Origin: Macrostomum hystrix | Taxonomy: Eukaryota; Platyhelminthes; Macrostomidae | DNA length: 64,000 nucleotides | Direction: 5' to 3' | Assembly: GCA_950097015.1 (NCBI GenBank) | Contig: CATNEN010000030.1 | Span: 667,001 to 731,000, forward strand | Part shown: positions 34,301 to 41,400 of the stretch, in pieces | Numbering within the stretch: the stretch's first letter is position 1 | Layout: each line of letters opens with the position of its first letter | Notes under the pieces: generated by a model | The model's input: only the letters and a program-made list of their open reading frames with translations | The model's database searches: none | Told to the model about the DNA's origin: nothing | Translations under genes and position numbers: made by a program

Positions 34301-36769
34301 TGTAGAACAGGTGAAGTCAGGTTGTAGAACAGGTGAAGTCAGGTTGTAGCACAGGTGAAGTCAGGTTGTAGCACAGGTGAAGTCAGTTGTAGAACAGGTG
34401 AAGTCAGGTTGTAGCTGAAGTCAGGTTGTAGCAAAGGTGAAGTCAGGTTGTAGCACAGGTGAAGTCAGGTTGTAGCAAAGGTGAAGTCAGGTTGTAGCAA
34501 AGGTGAAGTCAGGTTGTAGCACAGGTGAAGTCAGGTTGTAGCACAGGTGAAGTCAGGTTGTAGCAAAGGTGAAGTCAAATTCCAACGCGAATGAAATAAA
34601 GTCAGAGTGAATATAAAGAGATATTTATTAAAGGAATGCATTATAACTTATCTACGTAACACAAATTAGATTCCACATGTATATTGAAAGCACAAGTATT
34701 ATTAAACACTGCGACCTCACAGACCATTCTTGCGGAAGCAGCAACAGCAGCAGCAGTTGCTGCGCCAGTTTTCTGTCCTCGACCCACTCGGTCAATCGGT
34801 CTAGTAACGGACCGGTGCTATCGCCGATCCCGGAGTCCACAGGTTAGACTCCCGAACTCGTAGTGCAAAGCAGTTATCAGCCTGAAGCAAAACTCAGCTT
34901 TACGTGTTGTTTGTCTTAATAAACTTGTTGTTGGTTTTTATTTATTCAAAACGGTGCCAGTTTTTGTGTCAGTTAAAAAATTGGTTTTTATAATCAGGTG
35001 CCTAGCAACGGTAACTGGGGCTCAAGAGATGCCAATCCAACTATTGCCTCTCTGTGTTTGTATAGTATAGTATTAATTAATATTATACTAACAATATGCG
35101 GACCAGCTACAGACTAGTTTAAAAGTGCAGCAGGGCCCCACAATTTTTCCCAAGCTTAATTAACTTTTCAAACTGTCAAGTTCAATGCGAAATTTCCAGT
35201 GGGGATTCCGCCGCTCAGAAGGAAATATTCTGAGAAGGCAGCATTTTGGTGGGCTTTAAGCACTATAACAGTAAAATCAAAAGAGAGCGCTTTAGTGAAT
35301 AAAAAAATTGCTTCAATGCGAGTTCCTATGAGCAACTATTTTTTTCTGTAGTTAAAAAACAGCCGCCTATCCTGCCCAAGATCATTACTTAAAAATTCTG
35401 CGCAATATCAATCTATTAATCTCAGACTATTCAATTACTACTTAATTTGCTTATAGAGTAGTATGTTTTGCGCATTGAATATATTAAATATCTACAAGAG
35501 AATGAGAGTGAAGACTCTTTGACCTCTCCCCACAGCTCTAAGCGAGGCCACGTCCCATTTGCATCAGCGCCAACCCGCCGGCCAGTGGGATCCGCAGCTT
35601 CTGCTCCATCAGCGAGCCGGGAAGCCCGTCGCCAAGATTCTCGGCCGCCCGGTGGCCGTCGCCATTCCGGAGGTTCCGCCATCGGCTTCAAGCCCAGGCC
35701 CTTCTAACAATGCAACCAACGTCGCCGGTCTGGCGAAGGTGCCGCCGCCGCCGCCAAAGCGGGTGACGTCGATCCGACGGGAGGGCAGCCGGGATCGGAG
35801 CGGAGACCGCGACACGTCGCCACCTTCGCCACCTCCGCCACCTCCGCCACCACCTCAGCTGCCATCTAGACAGCAGGAGCAAGCTAATCCAGGCCAACCC
35901 TACGAGAATTTGAGCGTCATAGAGAATGTCATTCGCGAGATGAATCAGCAACACAGTGGTAGCGCGGGCGGTGGCAGCGGCGGGAGATCAGACTCTGCAG
36001 CCTCCATTCCGTTCGCCAACGAGAACTGCGGCACCATCCGTCAGCGGCCGACGCATCCGGGCGTGTCGGTGGCGCACAGCCATTCGCAGTCGACTCCGAG
36101 TCGAGCTCAGATGAGCGGCGGTGGCAGCCCGAAGTTCGGGGCGCAGCGTATGGGGCCGCCGGTGCCACAGCGCCAGCAACAGCAGCACCAGCATAATCTA
36201 ATCGGATTAACGCAAGCAGTCGCCTCGCCTGCGTCAAGTCGGTAAGAAGCAATTTTCACTCTTATTACTCGTAAAATTACTCGTAAAATGTGTTCTTTCA
36301 ATCGCTAAAAAGTTAATGTTTAGCCTGTGGCAGAGCGGTCTAACGCGTTTGCCTCTCGCGACAACGTCCCTGAGCTCGATTCCGCGGCGAGGCCACATTG
36401 ATTTGGGGCGCAGCCGCGGAGAGAAGGCTTGGGGGCTTGTGCAATTTACGCTCTTGAGGACCGACCTACAAGGCAAAGTGAAAGAGTACACTGCCTGACG
36501 ATGAGAATGTCAGGGCAGATGTACACAGGAGTCAGTGTGGGTCTAGAGCTTTCAAGTGTTGTGCCAGTGTCTGCAGCCCTCTTGCAGATGTTATTTATCA
36601 ACGGTTAGCCTACTCTCCACCGCCGCAACACCGCAGGCGGCCCCAGTTCCACGGTCTGAGGGCGCCGCGTAGAGACGATTCGTTCTCCAATCTGGACGAC
36701 ATCTGCGACATGCTGAGCGACCTGCAGTCAATCCTGGACAAGGAGCTGCGAGGCCAGGCCGCAAGCTGA
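5565..36769 (+). CDS. Caskin-like scaffold: ankyrin, SH3, two SAM domains, 13 exons
   Basis: Exons: 5565-5916, 9613-9673, 18400-18497, 19621-19766, 23365-23460, 23993-24123, 24537-24648, 27176-27278, 29184-29419, 31219-31894, 33610-33798, 35536-36241, 36637-36769. The total is 3039 nt with every phase compatible, giving 1012 aa (human Caskin1 is longer). Residues: Ser/Thr-rich start 1-85; about six ankyrin repeats 85-365 (ALHQAAFSGN, PLHVASYQGH, PLHLACQAGH, FHLAAKNGH, CLHLAAIHGQ); SH3 370-435; SAM1 about 535-600; SAM2 about 625-690; proline/glutamine-rich 735-970; tail 970-1012. KKINVN before the first repeat and the domain order match Caskin. Family members are cytoplasmic synaptic scaffolds; SAM tandems polymerise, vertebrate Caskin1 binds CASK, and fly Caskin binds the phosphatase LAR. 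No clear CASK-binding motif is visible between SH3 and SAM1. A possible polyadenylation signal is AATAAA at 37668-37673. Confidence 0.9.
6677..7525. repeat. 17-bp minisatellite grading into a 20-bp minisatellite
   Basis: 6677-6956 has about 16 units of TCTGTCACTCCACTCAG. 6957-7525 is built on GAGAATCTGTCACTCAGATA, most regular at 7140-7345. Both share CTGTCACTC, so one probably grew out of the other. Confidence 0.95.
8171..8942. repeat. 21-bp minisatellite in Caskin intron 1
   Basis: About 37 units built on GATGATTCAGTAGATGAG plus ATA, with a variant unit GGTTTATCAGATGAGATA recurring at intervals, giving a higher-order pattern. The period is a multiple of three and produces a long open frame on the minus strand (Ser-Ser-Ile-Ser-Ser-Thr-Glu repeats), judged spurious. 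Confidence 0.95.
9197..9401 (+). CDS. Candidate alternative first exon of Caskin
   Basis: A pyrimidine tract ends in TTCTTCGCAG at 9196 and a strong donor CAG/GTAAGA follows 9401. ATG 9284 (A at -3) opens a frame of 39 codons plus one base, ending in phase 1, exactly the phase that exon 9613-9673 accepts. The resulting protein would be 934 aa, replacing the Ser/Thr-rich N-terminus with about 40 other residues. Used as a cassette exon between exons 1 and 2 it would break the frame (205 nt), so an alternative promoter is the better reading. No conservation was checked. Confidence 0.4.
9613..9673 (+). CDS. Caskin exon 2
   Basis: A short exon between CTCTGCAG and GTGAGTG, entering in phase 1 and leaving in phase 2. 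It encodes the segment with KKINVNCQLGYG that precedes the first full ankyrin repeat; vertebrate Caskins carry a near-identical KKINVN string here. Confidence 0.85.
9691..9937. repeat. 15-bp minisatellite at the Caskin intron 2 donor
   Basis: About 16 units of CACTGCCTCACATCA (or CACGTCA, CATCGCA). It begins 17 bases after the exon 2 donor at 9674. Confidence 0.97.
10255..11225. repeat. 19-20-bp G-rich minisatellite in Caskin intron 2
   Basis: About 50 units of GAGAACCTGAGCTAGAGGG and variants (GAGCTAAGGGG, GTTAGGGGTA). Larger blocks recur, for example 10650-10720 and 10870-10940, showing duplication of multi-unit segments. Confidence 0.95.
11910..13130. repeat. 16-bp minisatellite in Caskin intron 2
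   Basis: About 75 units of GGGAATCTGGTAGATT with variants GTTTGGTAATCTGG and AGAGATT. Multi-unit blocks are repeated. Confidence 0.97.
13293..13344. repeat. CTG trinucleotide repeat
   Basis: Interrupted CTG tract of about 16 triplets (TTTCTG and GTTGCTG interruptions), intronic. Confidence 0.9.
13660..14075. repeat. 18-bp minisatellite in Caskin intron 2
   Basis: About 23 units of GTCAGAGAGTGACGGAAT. A block with GAGAGGTACGGAAGGTCAGA occurs twice (about 13900 and 14030), a segmental duplication. Confidence 0.95.
14830..15805. repeat. 44-bp minisatellite in Caskin intron 2
   Basis: About 22 units with period 44, each containing ATTGCTAGCCTAGCC, TCTCAGTGGATG and GGAGGAATAGAATGG. Two units (near 15147 and 15279) lack the short CTAGC duplication. 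Units are highly uniform, suggesting recent homogenisation. Confidence 0.97.
16855..18260. repeat. 24-bp GGATCC/GGAATC minisatellite, Caskin intron 2
   Basis: About 55 units of period 24. Each unit combines GGAATCACTGGAGGATCC or GGAATCGCAGGAGGATC with TTAGCT. Same family as 18685-19130 and 20060-21412. It ends 140 bases before exon 3. The period keeps both strands open; the long minus-strand frame 16788-18173 is an artefact of this. Confidence 0.97.
18400..18497 (+). CDS. Caskin exon 3 (ankyrin repeat)
   Basis: The acceptor CACCCGCAG (18399) is the only upstream AG that keeps phase 2 and avoids the stop TAG near 18381. Encodes MTALHQAAFSGNVPMMQVLL and DHGAMVDLRDARG, one ankyrin repeat. Leaves in phase 1 at GTGGGT. 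Confidence 0.88.
18546..19572. mobile_element. Inverted-repeat transposon remnant enclosing a minisatellite
   Basis: Left end CAGTAGAAAGAC (18546), preceded by TTAA. Right end GTCTTTCAACTG (to 19572), followed by TTGA; the ends are inverted copies with one mismatch. A second pair of inverted segments lies inside (CGGGGGTATTTCAAACACCC near 18577 against TTTGAAATATCCCCCC near 19545). GTTGAATATCTCGACGG near 19409 is shared with the elements at 56651 and 22674. The 24-bp array 18685-19130 sits inside. Non-autonomous; superfamily unresolved. Confidence 0.6.
18685..19130. repeat. 24-bp minisatellite, Caskin intron 3
   Basis: About 18 units of the 24-bp family (GGAATCGCAGGAGGATCATT plus AGTT), all in the same strand orientation as the arrays in introns 2 and 4. 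Confidence 0.97.
19621..19766 (+). CDS. Caskin exon 4 (ankyrin repeats)
   Basis: Acceptor GTTCGCAG at 19620, donor GTGAGA at 19767, leaving in phase 0. Encodes PLHVASYQGHSEAVSLLL and PLHLACQAGHYEI, parts of two ankyrin repeats. Confidence 0.9.
19805..20010 (+). repeat. SINE family 2 copy, sense in Caskin intron 4
   Basis: B-box-like GAGTTCGAATCC (about 19842-19853), then AAATCACCCAATGC, AAATGGGTACCAGC and GAGCTGGGGTAGA, matching the body of the 2351 element. Confidence 0.7.
20060..21412. repeat. 24-bp minisatellite, Caskin intron 4
   Basis: About 56 units of the same 24-bp family (GGATCAGTAGCTGGAATCGC type). A block of roughly 11-12 units recurs (compare about 20450-20620, 20750-20900 and 21030-21180), so growth included multi-unit duplication. 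Confidence 0.97.
21415..21640 (-). repeat. SINE family 2 copy, antisense in Caskin intron 4
   Basis: On the minus strand: A-box-like TAGCCCAGTGG, then GGAGTTCGATTCTCAGC (B box), then TTCACCCAGCTACCAGC and the rest of the family 2 body. Confidence 0.65.
21641..22669. other. Intron 4 sequence without identified features
   Basis: AT-rich in the first half, with a short GA run near 22093. No exon with phase-compatible splice sites was found. Confidence 0.5.
22674..22905 (-). mobile_element. TTAA inverted-repeat element fragment
   Basis: TTAA (22670-22673) is followed by CAGAAGAAACTACCAAGGGG. The rest is the reverse complement of the right half of the element at 56651-57233 (shared: GTTGCGCATCTTCTGAAACA, CCGTCGAGATATTCAATG, TCCGATTTTTCCCATAAGAG). 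The other end is missing. Confidence 0.8.
23365..23460 (+). CDS. Caskin exon 5 (ankyrin repeat)
   Basis: Acceptor GGCGCGCAG, donor GTGAGA, phase 0 at both ends. Encodes VKQLLCSNADPMLRTEDG and ACEFGRFA; the string ACEFGR is also present in vertebrate Caskin. Confidence 0.9.
23495..23965. repeat. 21-bp minisatellite at the Caskin intron 5 donor
   Basis: About 22 units of CCTTTCATTACCCAACCTTC plus G and variants (CATTCATTCCACAACC, CATTTCACATCC). It starts about 35 bases after the donor at 23461 and nearly fills the 532-bp intron. Confidence 0.97.
23993..24123 (+). CDS. Caskin exon 6 (ankyrin repeat)
   Basis: Acceptor CACCCCGCAG, donor GTAAAT, leaving in phase 2. Encodes IAQLLLSL, a linker and CFHLAAKNGHVDVL; LAAKNGH is shared with vertebrate Caskin. 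Confidence 0.9.
24537..24648 (+). CDS. Caskin exon 7 (ankyrin repeat)
   Basis: Acceptor CTCCGCAG, donor GTGAGT, leaving in phase 0. Encodes LLLTQPGVNTDRMTEQGTC and LHLAAIHGQLEAVKFLLE, an ankyrin repeat. Confidence 0.9.
24649..27175. other. Caskin intron 7
   Basis: 24725-24860 has three imperfect copies of a unit of about 60 bp ending in ACTGGGTACC or ACTGGGCACC. 26018-26330 is a purine-rich degenerate repeat (GAGAGAAGTAGATAAAG type). Around 26690-26750 are short inverted segments (CTCAAACTC against GAGTTTGGG). No phase-compatible exon was found; the ankyrin repeats flanking this intron join directly. Confidence 0.6.
27176..27278 (+). CDS. Caskin exon 8 (last ankyrin repeat)
   Basis: Acceptor CACTACAG, donor GTGAGC, leaving in phase 1. 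Encodes LGVDPTLENSFGQTAKDA and GKELQHLLS, completing the ankyrin domain. Confidence 0.88.
27300..28315. repeat. 25-bp minisatellite at the Caskin intron 8 donor
   Basis: 27300-27480 is a degenerate CATCAGGCACACATACAT array starting about 20 bases after the donor. 27545-28145 has about 24 uniform units of TGATGTGTTCATGTGTATGT plus GTGCC, the near reverse complement of that motif. It decays to TGATGTTTCATGTATGTG units by 28315. The two halves are inverted relative to each other. Confidence 0.95.
28316..29183. other. Caskin intron 8, 3' part
   Basis: Unique AT-rich sequence up to the SH3 exon acceptor. No gene or repeat recognised. Confidence 0.5.
29184..29419 (+). CDS. Caskin exon 9 (SH3 domain)
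   Basis: Acceptor CGCATCTTAG, donor GTGAGT, in phase 1 and out in phase 0. Encodes AVAIRDFCDLADSSSIAFR, GERITVLE, MWKGYAAKEG and GYFPCSAVHVLP. This follows an SH3 fold (ALYDF-like start, W in the middle, GYFP end). As in vertebrate Caskin, the canonical ALYDY motif is altered, so classical proline-peptide binding may be weak (inference). Confidence 0.88.
29450..30465. repeat. Two adjoining 21-bp minisatellites in Caskin intron 9
   Basis: 29450-29573 has six units of CGATTCACACTTCTTTTAAA plus G. 29610-30465 has about 40 units of GGATTCACGCTTATTTTAGG plus T. Both have period 21 and share GATTCAC. The first starts about 30 bases after the exon 9 donor. AGGTGGAT in the second is donor-like. The long frames on both strands (FTLILGG; PPKINVN) are repeat artefacts. 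Confidence 0.97.
30801..31150 (+). repeat. SINE family 1 copy, sense in Caskin intron 9
   Basis: A box TGGCAGAGCGG (30810-30820), GCGTTTGCCTCTCGC, a decayed B box (GAGCTAGATTCC), then GGCGAGGCCACA and the shared body up to CCCGCGGCCCTCCTTCC. Confidence 0.9.
31219..31894 (+). CDS. Caskin exon 10 (SAM1 and most of SAM2)
   Basis: Acceptor CGCCATCCAG, donor GTGAGT after CTGG, out in phase 1. Starts with an Ala/Ser/Gly-rich linker including a run of ten Gly, then SAM1 (EQLLRFLNLAQFGVYYRNF, CTPEDLNAVGLTNPKHRKRL) and SAM2 (GELCRRLDLPADVGDAL, WEDLEDVGVTKLG). SAM2 ends in the next exon. Coding GC is much higher than in the flanking introns. Confidence 0.9.
31900..32272. repeat. 22-bp G-rich minisatellite at the Caskin intron 10 donor
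   Basis: 31905-31985 has two copies of a G-rich unit with GTGGGGTGTGGGATTAAGG. 32020-32272 has about 11 units of GAAGGATGGGGAGAAGGGGA plus GA. It begins within about 10 bases of the donor (31895). Purine-only over long stretches of the plus strand. Confidence 0.97.
32273..33609. other. Caskin intron 10, 3' part
   Basis: Includes three imperfect copies of about 65 bp at 33000-33170 (GAATGTACATTTGGGGTAGG). Otherwise unique; nothing coding recognised. Confidence 0.55.
33610..33798 (+). CDS. Caskin exon 11 (end of SAM2)
   Basis: Acceptor TTCGGCAG, donor GTAAGT, phase 1 at both ends. Encodes HQKKLMLLADRLKRLQ, closing SAM2, then a Gln-rich stretch. Confidence 0.9.
33815..34577. repeat. 11-bp and 22-bp minisatellites at the Caskin intron 11 donor
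   Basis: 33815-33900 has CTTTATCCCAC units. 33923-34577 has about 29 units of GTGAAGTCAGGTTGTAGCAA plus AG or CAG. The unit junction reads CAGGTGAAGT or AAGGTGAAGT, close to the 5' splice-site consensus, so the array holds dozens of donor-like strings beginning 124 bases after the true donor (33799). Confidence 0.97.
34578..35535. other. Caskin intron 11, 3' part
   Basis: AT-rich unique sequence before exon 12. No features recognised. Confidence 0.5.
35536..36241 (+). CDS. Caskin exon 12 (proline-rich region)
   Basis: Acceptor CTCCCCACAG, donor GTAAGA, in phase 1 and out in phase 2. Encodes GKPVAKILGRPVAVAIPEVP, a KVPPPPPKRV motif (SH3-ligand-like), a run of Ser/Pro ([12 protein letters not shown]), ENLSVIENVIREMNQQ, and a Gln-rich end. 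Likely disordered, with binding sites for SH3 or profilin-type partners (inference). Confidence 0.85.
36324..36592 (+). repeat. SINE family 1 copy, sense in Caskin intron 12, internally deleted
   Basis: A box TGGCAGAGCGG (36328-36338) and B box GAGCTCGATTCC, then the shared body. The segment between the ACACAGGAGTCAG region and CTGCAGCCCTC is shortened. Confidence 0.88.
36637..36769 (+). CDS. Caskin exon 13 (conserved C-terminal tail)
   Basis: Acceptor CAACACCGCAG, entering in phase 2, stop TGA 36767-36769. Encodes DDSFSNLDDICDMLSDLQ and SILDKELRGQAAS, an amphipathic tail of the kind found at the end of Caskins. Confidence 0.85.
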
Positions 36770-36939
36770 CAGGACGTTCATTTTTCGTTAACTCAGGCGT
36801 CCCACACACAACACCGACAAAAAAGTTTTAATGCACTGAGTGGAAACAGTTTTTATAAATGACTCATTTTCATCTTCATTCTTCTGAACTGGACCTCAGT
36901 AAAATTTGCCGCCAGTTTTATGAAGACAATCAGATTAGC

Positions 36940-37410
36940 ACTGTCTGTCTCTCTCTCAGTCTGTCTCTCCCTCAGTCTGTCTCCCACGGTCTCTCCCTCA
37001 GTCTGTCTCTCCCTCAGTCTGTCTCTCCCTCAGTCTGTCTCCCACAGTCTCTCCCTCAGTCTGTCTCTCCCTCAGTCTGTCTCTCCCTCAGTCTGTCTCT
37101 CCCTCAGTCTGTCTCTCCCTCAGTCTGTCTCTCCCTCAGTCTGTCTCTCCCTCAGTCTGTCTCTCCCTCAGTCTGTCTCTCCCTCAGTCTGTCTCTCCCT
37201 CAGTCTGTCTCTCCCTCAGTCTGTCTCTCCCTCAGTCTGTCTCTCCCTCAGTCTGTCTCTCCCTCAGTCTGTCTCTCCCTCAGTCTGTCTCTCCCTCAGT
37301 CTGTCTCTCCCTCAGTCTGTCTCTCCCTCAGTCTGTCTCTCCCTCAGTCTGTCTCTCCCTCAGTCTGTCTCTCCCTCAGTCTGTCTCTCCCTCAGTCTGT
37401 CTCTCCCAGT
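36940..37410. repeat. 16-bp minisatellite downstream of the Caskin stop
   Basis: About 29 nearly identical units of TCTGTCTCTCCCTCAG. It lies between the Caskin stop and the AATAAA at 37668, so may be in the 3' UTR. Confidence 0.97.
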
Positions 37411-37667
37411 CTTTCTCTCCCAACTTCAAATAGAAGCAGTCAAAATTCTTACCAAAATTCTGTATTGAACTGGCCGGCATATACGCACTCTGCTATTGTA
37501 CAGTTAATTTCTGTATCGATAATAGCAATTGTCATTTCGTTCATTGTGCGACAAGGGGTAACTATAAGCTCAGTATATATTTATTAATGTATTTATATTC
37601 ATTTTCGCAGGTAAAGTTTAATGTTTAGCTACTAGTTACCATTTCGCAATATAAAACCATCATTAAG

Positions 37668-37673
37668 AATAAA
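37668..37673 (+). terminator. Candidate Caskin polyadenylation signal
   Basis: AATAAA, the first canonical hexamer after the Caskin stop on the plus strand that was noticed. Confidence 0.4.
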
Positions 37674-37842
37674 GTATGTGCAATGAAAAACGTCATGTTT
37701 ATGCCACTGGACAGATGAAACTTTTATCATTGGATTCAAATATATTATCATTAGTTTGAACACCAAAATAGCATAGTGCCATAGTTTCTTTTTCTGCTTT
37801 TCATAACAACATTTTTTAGTCTTCATGCATGCTCAGACCAAT

Positions 37843-38282
37843 TATCTCCTCAGTTCGTAAATTATTCCCTCCGTTTGTAAATTATCCCCTCAGTTTGTAA
37901 ATTATTCCCCTCAGTCTGTAAATTATCCCTCAGTTTGTAAATTATCCCCTCCGTTTGTAAATTATCCCCTCAGTTTGTAAATTATTCCCCTCAGTTTGTA
38001 AATTATTCCCCTCAGTTTGTAAATTATTCCCCTCAGTTTGTAAATTATTCCCCTCAGTTTGTAAATTATCCCCTCAGTTTGTAAATTATCCCCTCAGTTT
38101 GTAAATTATCCCCTCAGTTTGTAAATTATTCCCCTCAGTTTGTAAATTATCCCCTCAGTTTGTAAATTATCCCCTCAGTTTGTAAATTATTCCCCTCAGT
38201 TTGTAAATTATCCCCTCAGTTAGTAAATTATCCCGTCATTTAAAAAACTAGCCCTGCAGTTAGTAAATTATCCCCTCAGTCT
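37843..38282. repeat. 20/21-bp minisatellite between convergent genes
   Basis: About 21 units of CCTCAGTTTGTAAATTATCC (21 bp when ATTCCCC). Sits between the candidate poly(A) signals of Caskin (+) and TMEM151 (-). Confidence 0.97.
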
Positions 38283-38371
38283 ATACATACCAGGTTCGTA
38301 ATGCCATCTGCAGCGAAGCAGTCTTCTGAATGTCTTAGCGATAATATCACTTTAGAGCATCAGAATGTACA

Positions 38372-38377
38372 TTTATT
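38372..38377 (-). terminator. Candidate TMEM151 polyadenylation signal
   Basis: TTTATT on the plus strand reads AATAAA on the minus strand, about 120 bases after the TMEM151 stop. Confidence 0.45.
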
Positions 38378-38495
38378 TTCTCGAATGTTAACTTGAAAAA
38401 TTCTTAAAGCACTGAGACCAAATTTAGTCATGTCGCTTGACTGCAATCGCGACTGGTCAGCCGTTGAGGCTATTGAGTAATCACCGAAAACACTT

Positions 38496-41400
38496 TCACA
38501 CCTCGGTCGCATCGAATGCTCGATCAGCGCCATGGTTGGCAATGACGCATCGGTTGCTAAGCAGCAGAGGCGGCCTGACGACGTTGCTAGAGCTGCGCGA
38601 CCGAAATTCGAAGCAATCGCTACGGTGAGCTCCTGAGCGATGTCGACGATGAAAGCTACGACGGTAGAAACGGTCTGCTTGACCGAAGCCAAAGTCGACT
38701 TCAAAATCGTCAGCCACTCGGAGGCCTGCCTCGTCTTGCGCGGCGTTGACAACGTTGAACGATGCCGACACACGACGGAGAAGCAGCCAGATTGCGTCGC
38801 GATACGATGGCGGCGGCGGCTGCGCCAACTGCGGCCTGGGCATGCCGACGGCTTCGTTGTAGCTAGGCGGGCTGCTGCTTCGGCGCTGACGCCGCTCACC
38901 AGATTGCCAGGCCGAGACTGAATCGCGACGACACCAGCAGCCGAGATTGTCCAATGCGCTGATACTGCCTAAGCGTTTGAAGTCGTGAAATTTATCGCCA
39001 ATGTGACTTTCACCATTGTAGCATCGAAAAAAGCACATTGACTGTATGGTCTTCTTTGGAAGTAATTCTGAACGTTGAAATCTGATGGCCAGATCGCGAA
39101 GTTTAGAAAGTACTTGGGCTGAGGTTGATTTAACCAGGGTTTCCCCAAGGACGAACTACCAAATCAACTTTCTATGCAATTTCGAGTTTTCGTATTTTAA
39201 ACGAATTGGATTTCGGTGAGGAATTCCGAGTGTATGGATTTTTCCTTCTCTAAATTTCCATTTGATTGACTATTAGTCAGGCTCGGTTTGACCACGTAAC
39301 GATCGGACCAAGGGACAAAATCATTTGAAAGCATTCACCATCAGCATCTGGCAGCAGCAGCAGGTGACCAAAGGCCTTTTGCACGTGGCAGTGAGCCGTA
39401 GCCAGTCGGCACTGAATGACCATTCTTAATGGCCAGGACAGAAGCATCAGAGCAGAAACGGCGTACACCCAGTGGCTCAGGAACCAGGGCTGACGATTGA
39501 GCGGTCTGGACAATGCGATTACATAATCGGGGCAGCGGACTCTCAACAGGTCGTAGCCCTCGCGAGTCTCAGCGTAGTCGTCGAAACCTTCATGGCTGCG
39601 ATAGAATGCGGCACGTTGGCTGTTGAACATGGCCTCGGCCTCCGGGCACAGGAATGAGCAGCCCTGCGTAGCAGGATTCGTTACAGATGAAATGCGCTTA
39701 ACAGACTACTTAAAGTGGGGCCTTAATGTAAACTCGCAATGCAAACAATTCCGTGTGCTTGAAAGAAACTTTGAGCTTCAAAAACATTCGCATCGTGCTG
39801 TGGGGCGGTGGGCTTTCGCACTTAATTTGGTGTTCAATTTTTTATTTGACCTCGACGCAGATTTTGGCTCAGGAACTTTGGTGCGAGATTCCGTGACGCA
39901 ACTCAACGTCCCGAATGATCACGCCGAAATGGCGTCCAAGCATCGTTTGGCTGAGCGATGCTGCGCACGCTGCCTTTCAGAAAAGACGTCGACTAGGTTC
40001 GTGTCATCCTCCAATCAAAAGCTTTACCGATACTGGGGTATTGAGAGACCAGCGACAGTGAGCAGAACACTATAGTGGTGCAAGTATTTGTGATAAGTGA
40101 TTGCGAAGAGACAAACCTTAATAGTAATATTAATTGCAGGAGAGCTGCGGGCAATGGCACATCATTTAATGACACTAGACCCGCAGCTAGCGAGGAGGCA
40201 CTTTTGCCCATTTCGCTGACTCCTGAGCACACACACAGATACTGAACGCAGGCACACGCAGGCATCGAGCTTTGGGACCTTGGCGCGAGAGGAAAACGCG
40301 GTTAAGTTGGTACCACTCACAGCCAAATTACTAAAGCTTAAACAAACCTTTGTAAAGTGCACTCTGGTGGCGGGGAACCGATCCAGGCCCCAGAGCCGGT
40401 AACTGGTGTCCACGCAGCCGCAGGCCGCGAAGTTGAAGGCACCGGCGGCCGTCCTAGTGGTCACCCTATGGTAGAGCGACTGTTGACCGGTGGCACTTGC
40501 ACCGCCGTCCTCTCCGCCGCAGCTGCGGGCCGCAATGTACCGCCTGTGCACAGTCTGGCCAGTGCGCTGGCCCCGGCGGACATAGTGATAGGCCGACACC
40601 TTCCACCACAGGAGCGGCAGCGCTGCGCGCATGCGGTCCAGCAGCTGGTAGACGCGCGACACCGGAGCCTTGCATGGGGATTTGAGGATCGAGCATTAGT
40701 CACAATTTTTCTTTCAATTTGACAGTTTCCATGTCTCTAGTTCAACGTAGAACAGCAGAGAAATCGAATACTGGATCGTTTATATTTTCTTAAAGCTGAA
40801 TAAAAAATAAACATTTATTACGCCTGGTTCCTATTTGGTCAGATGTGCTGCACAGGCCAGCTCAGCCGCAGTGGAGTCGGGAATCGAGCCCCGGACCTTC
40901 AAGTCATGAGATTCGACGCAACAACCCGCTCGCTCACTTTCTTTAAGCTCACTTTGAGCACTTTGAGCTCAGAGAAGCACTTCCGACTGTACATCTGTTG
41001 CTCTCACTTTCGTCTCGTTTCGCTTGCTCCATTTGGTGAAATTGTCATTTTAGAAATTTGTGATGGGATGGGACAGTAGAAGTTAAGGGAGGAAGGGACC
41101 ACGGGTCACACCAAACCGACAATTTGCATGCCATTTGCATTGCGTCTCAGACAGACTCAGCTGATGGGTTCCACTAAGCTCAGAAAGTTTGGCATTTGAG
41201 CATCCCTCCCTCAGATCCAGAGGCGACTTTCATGAGAACATGCTCACGCCATGACTGTAATTCGATCAAGCTAGGTTGGTACGGAGAGCGAATTGGCGAA
41301 ATTCATTTTACAAAGGGACTATACGAAATTCGATACTCAGACGTCGTCGCTAAGTTATTATCCATTCGATCAGTTATATTCCTGTCGAAGTTCATTCTAC

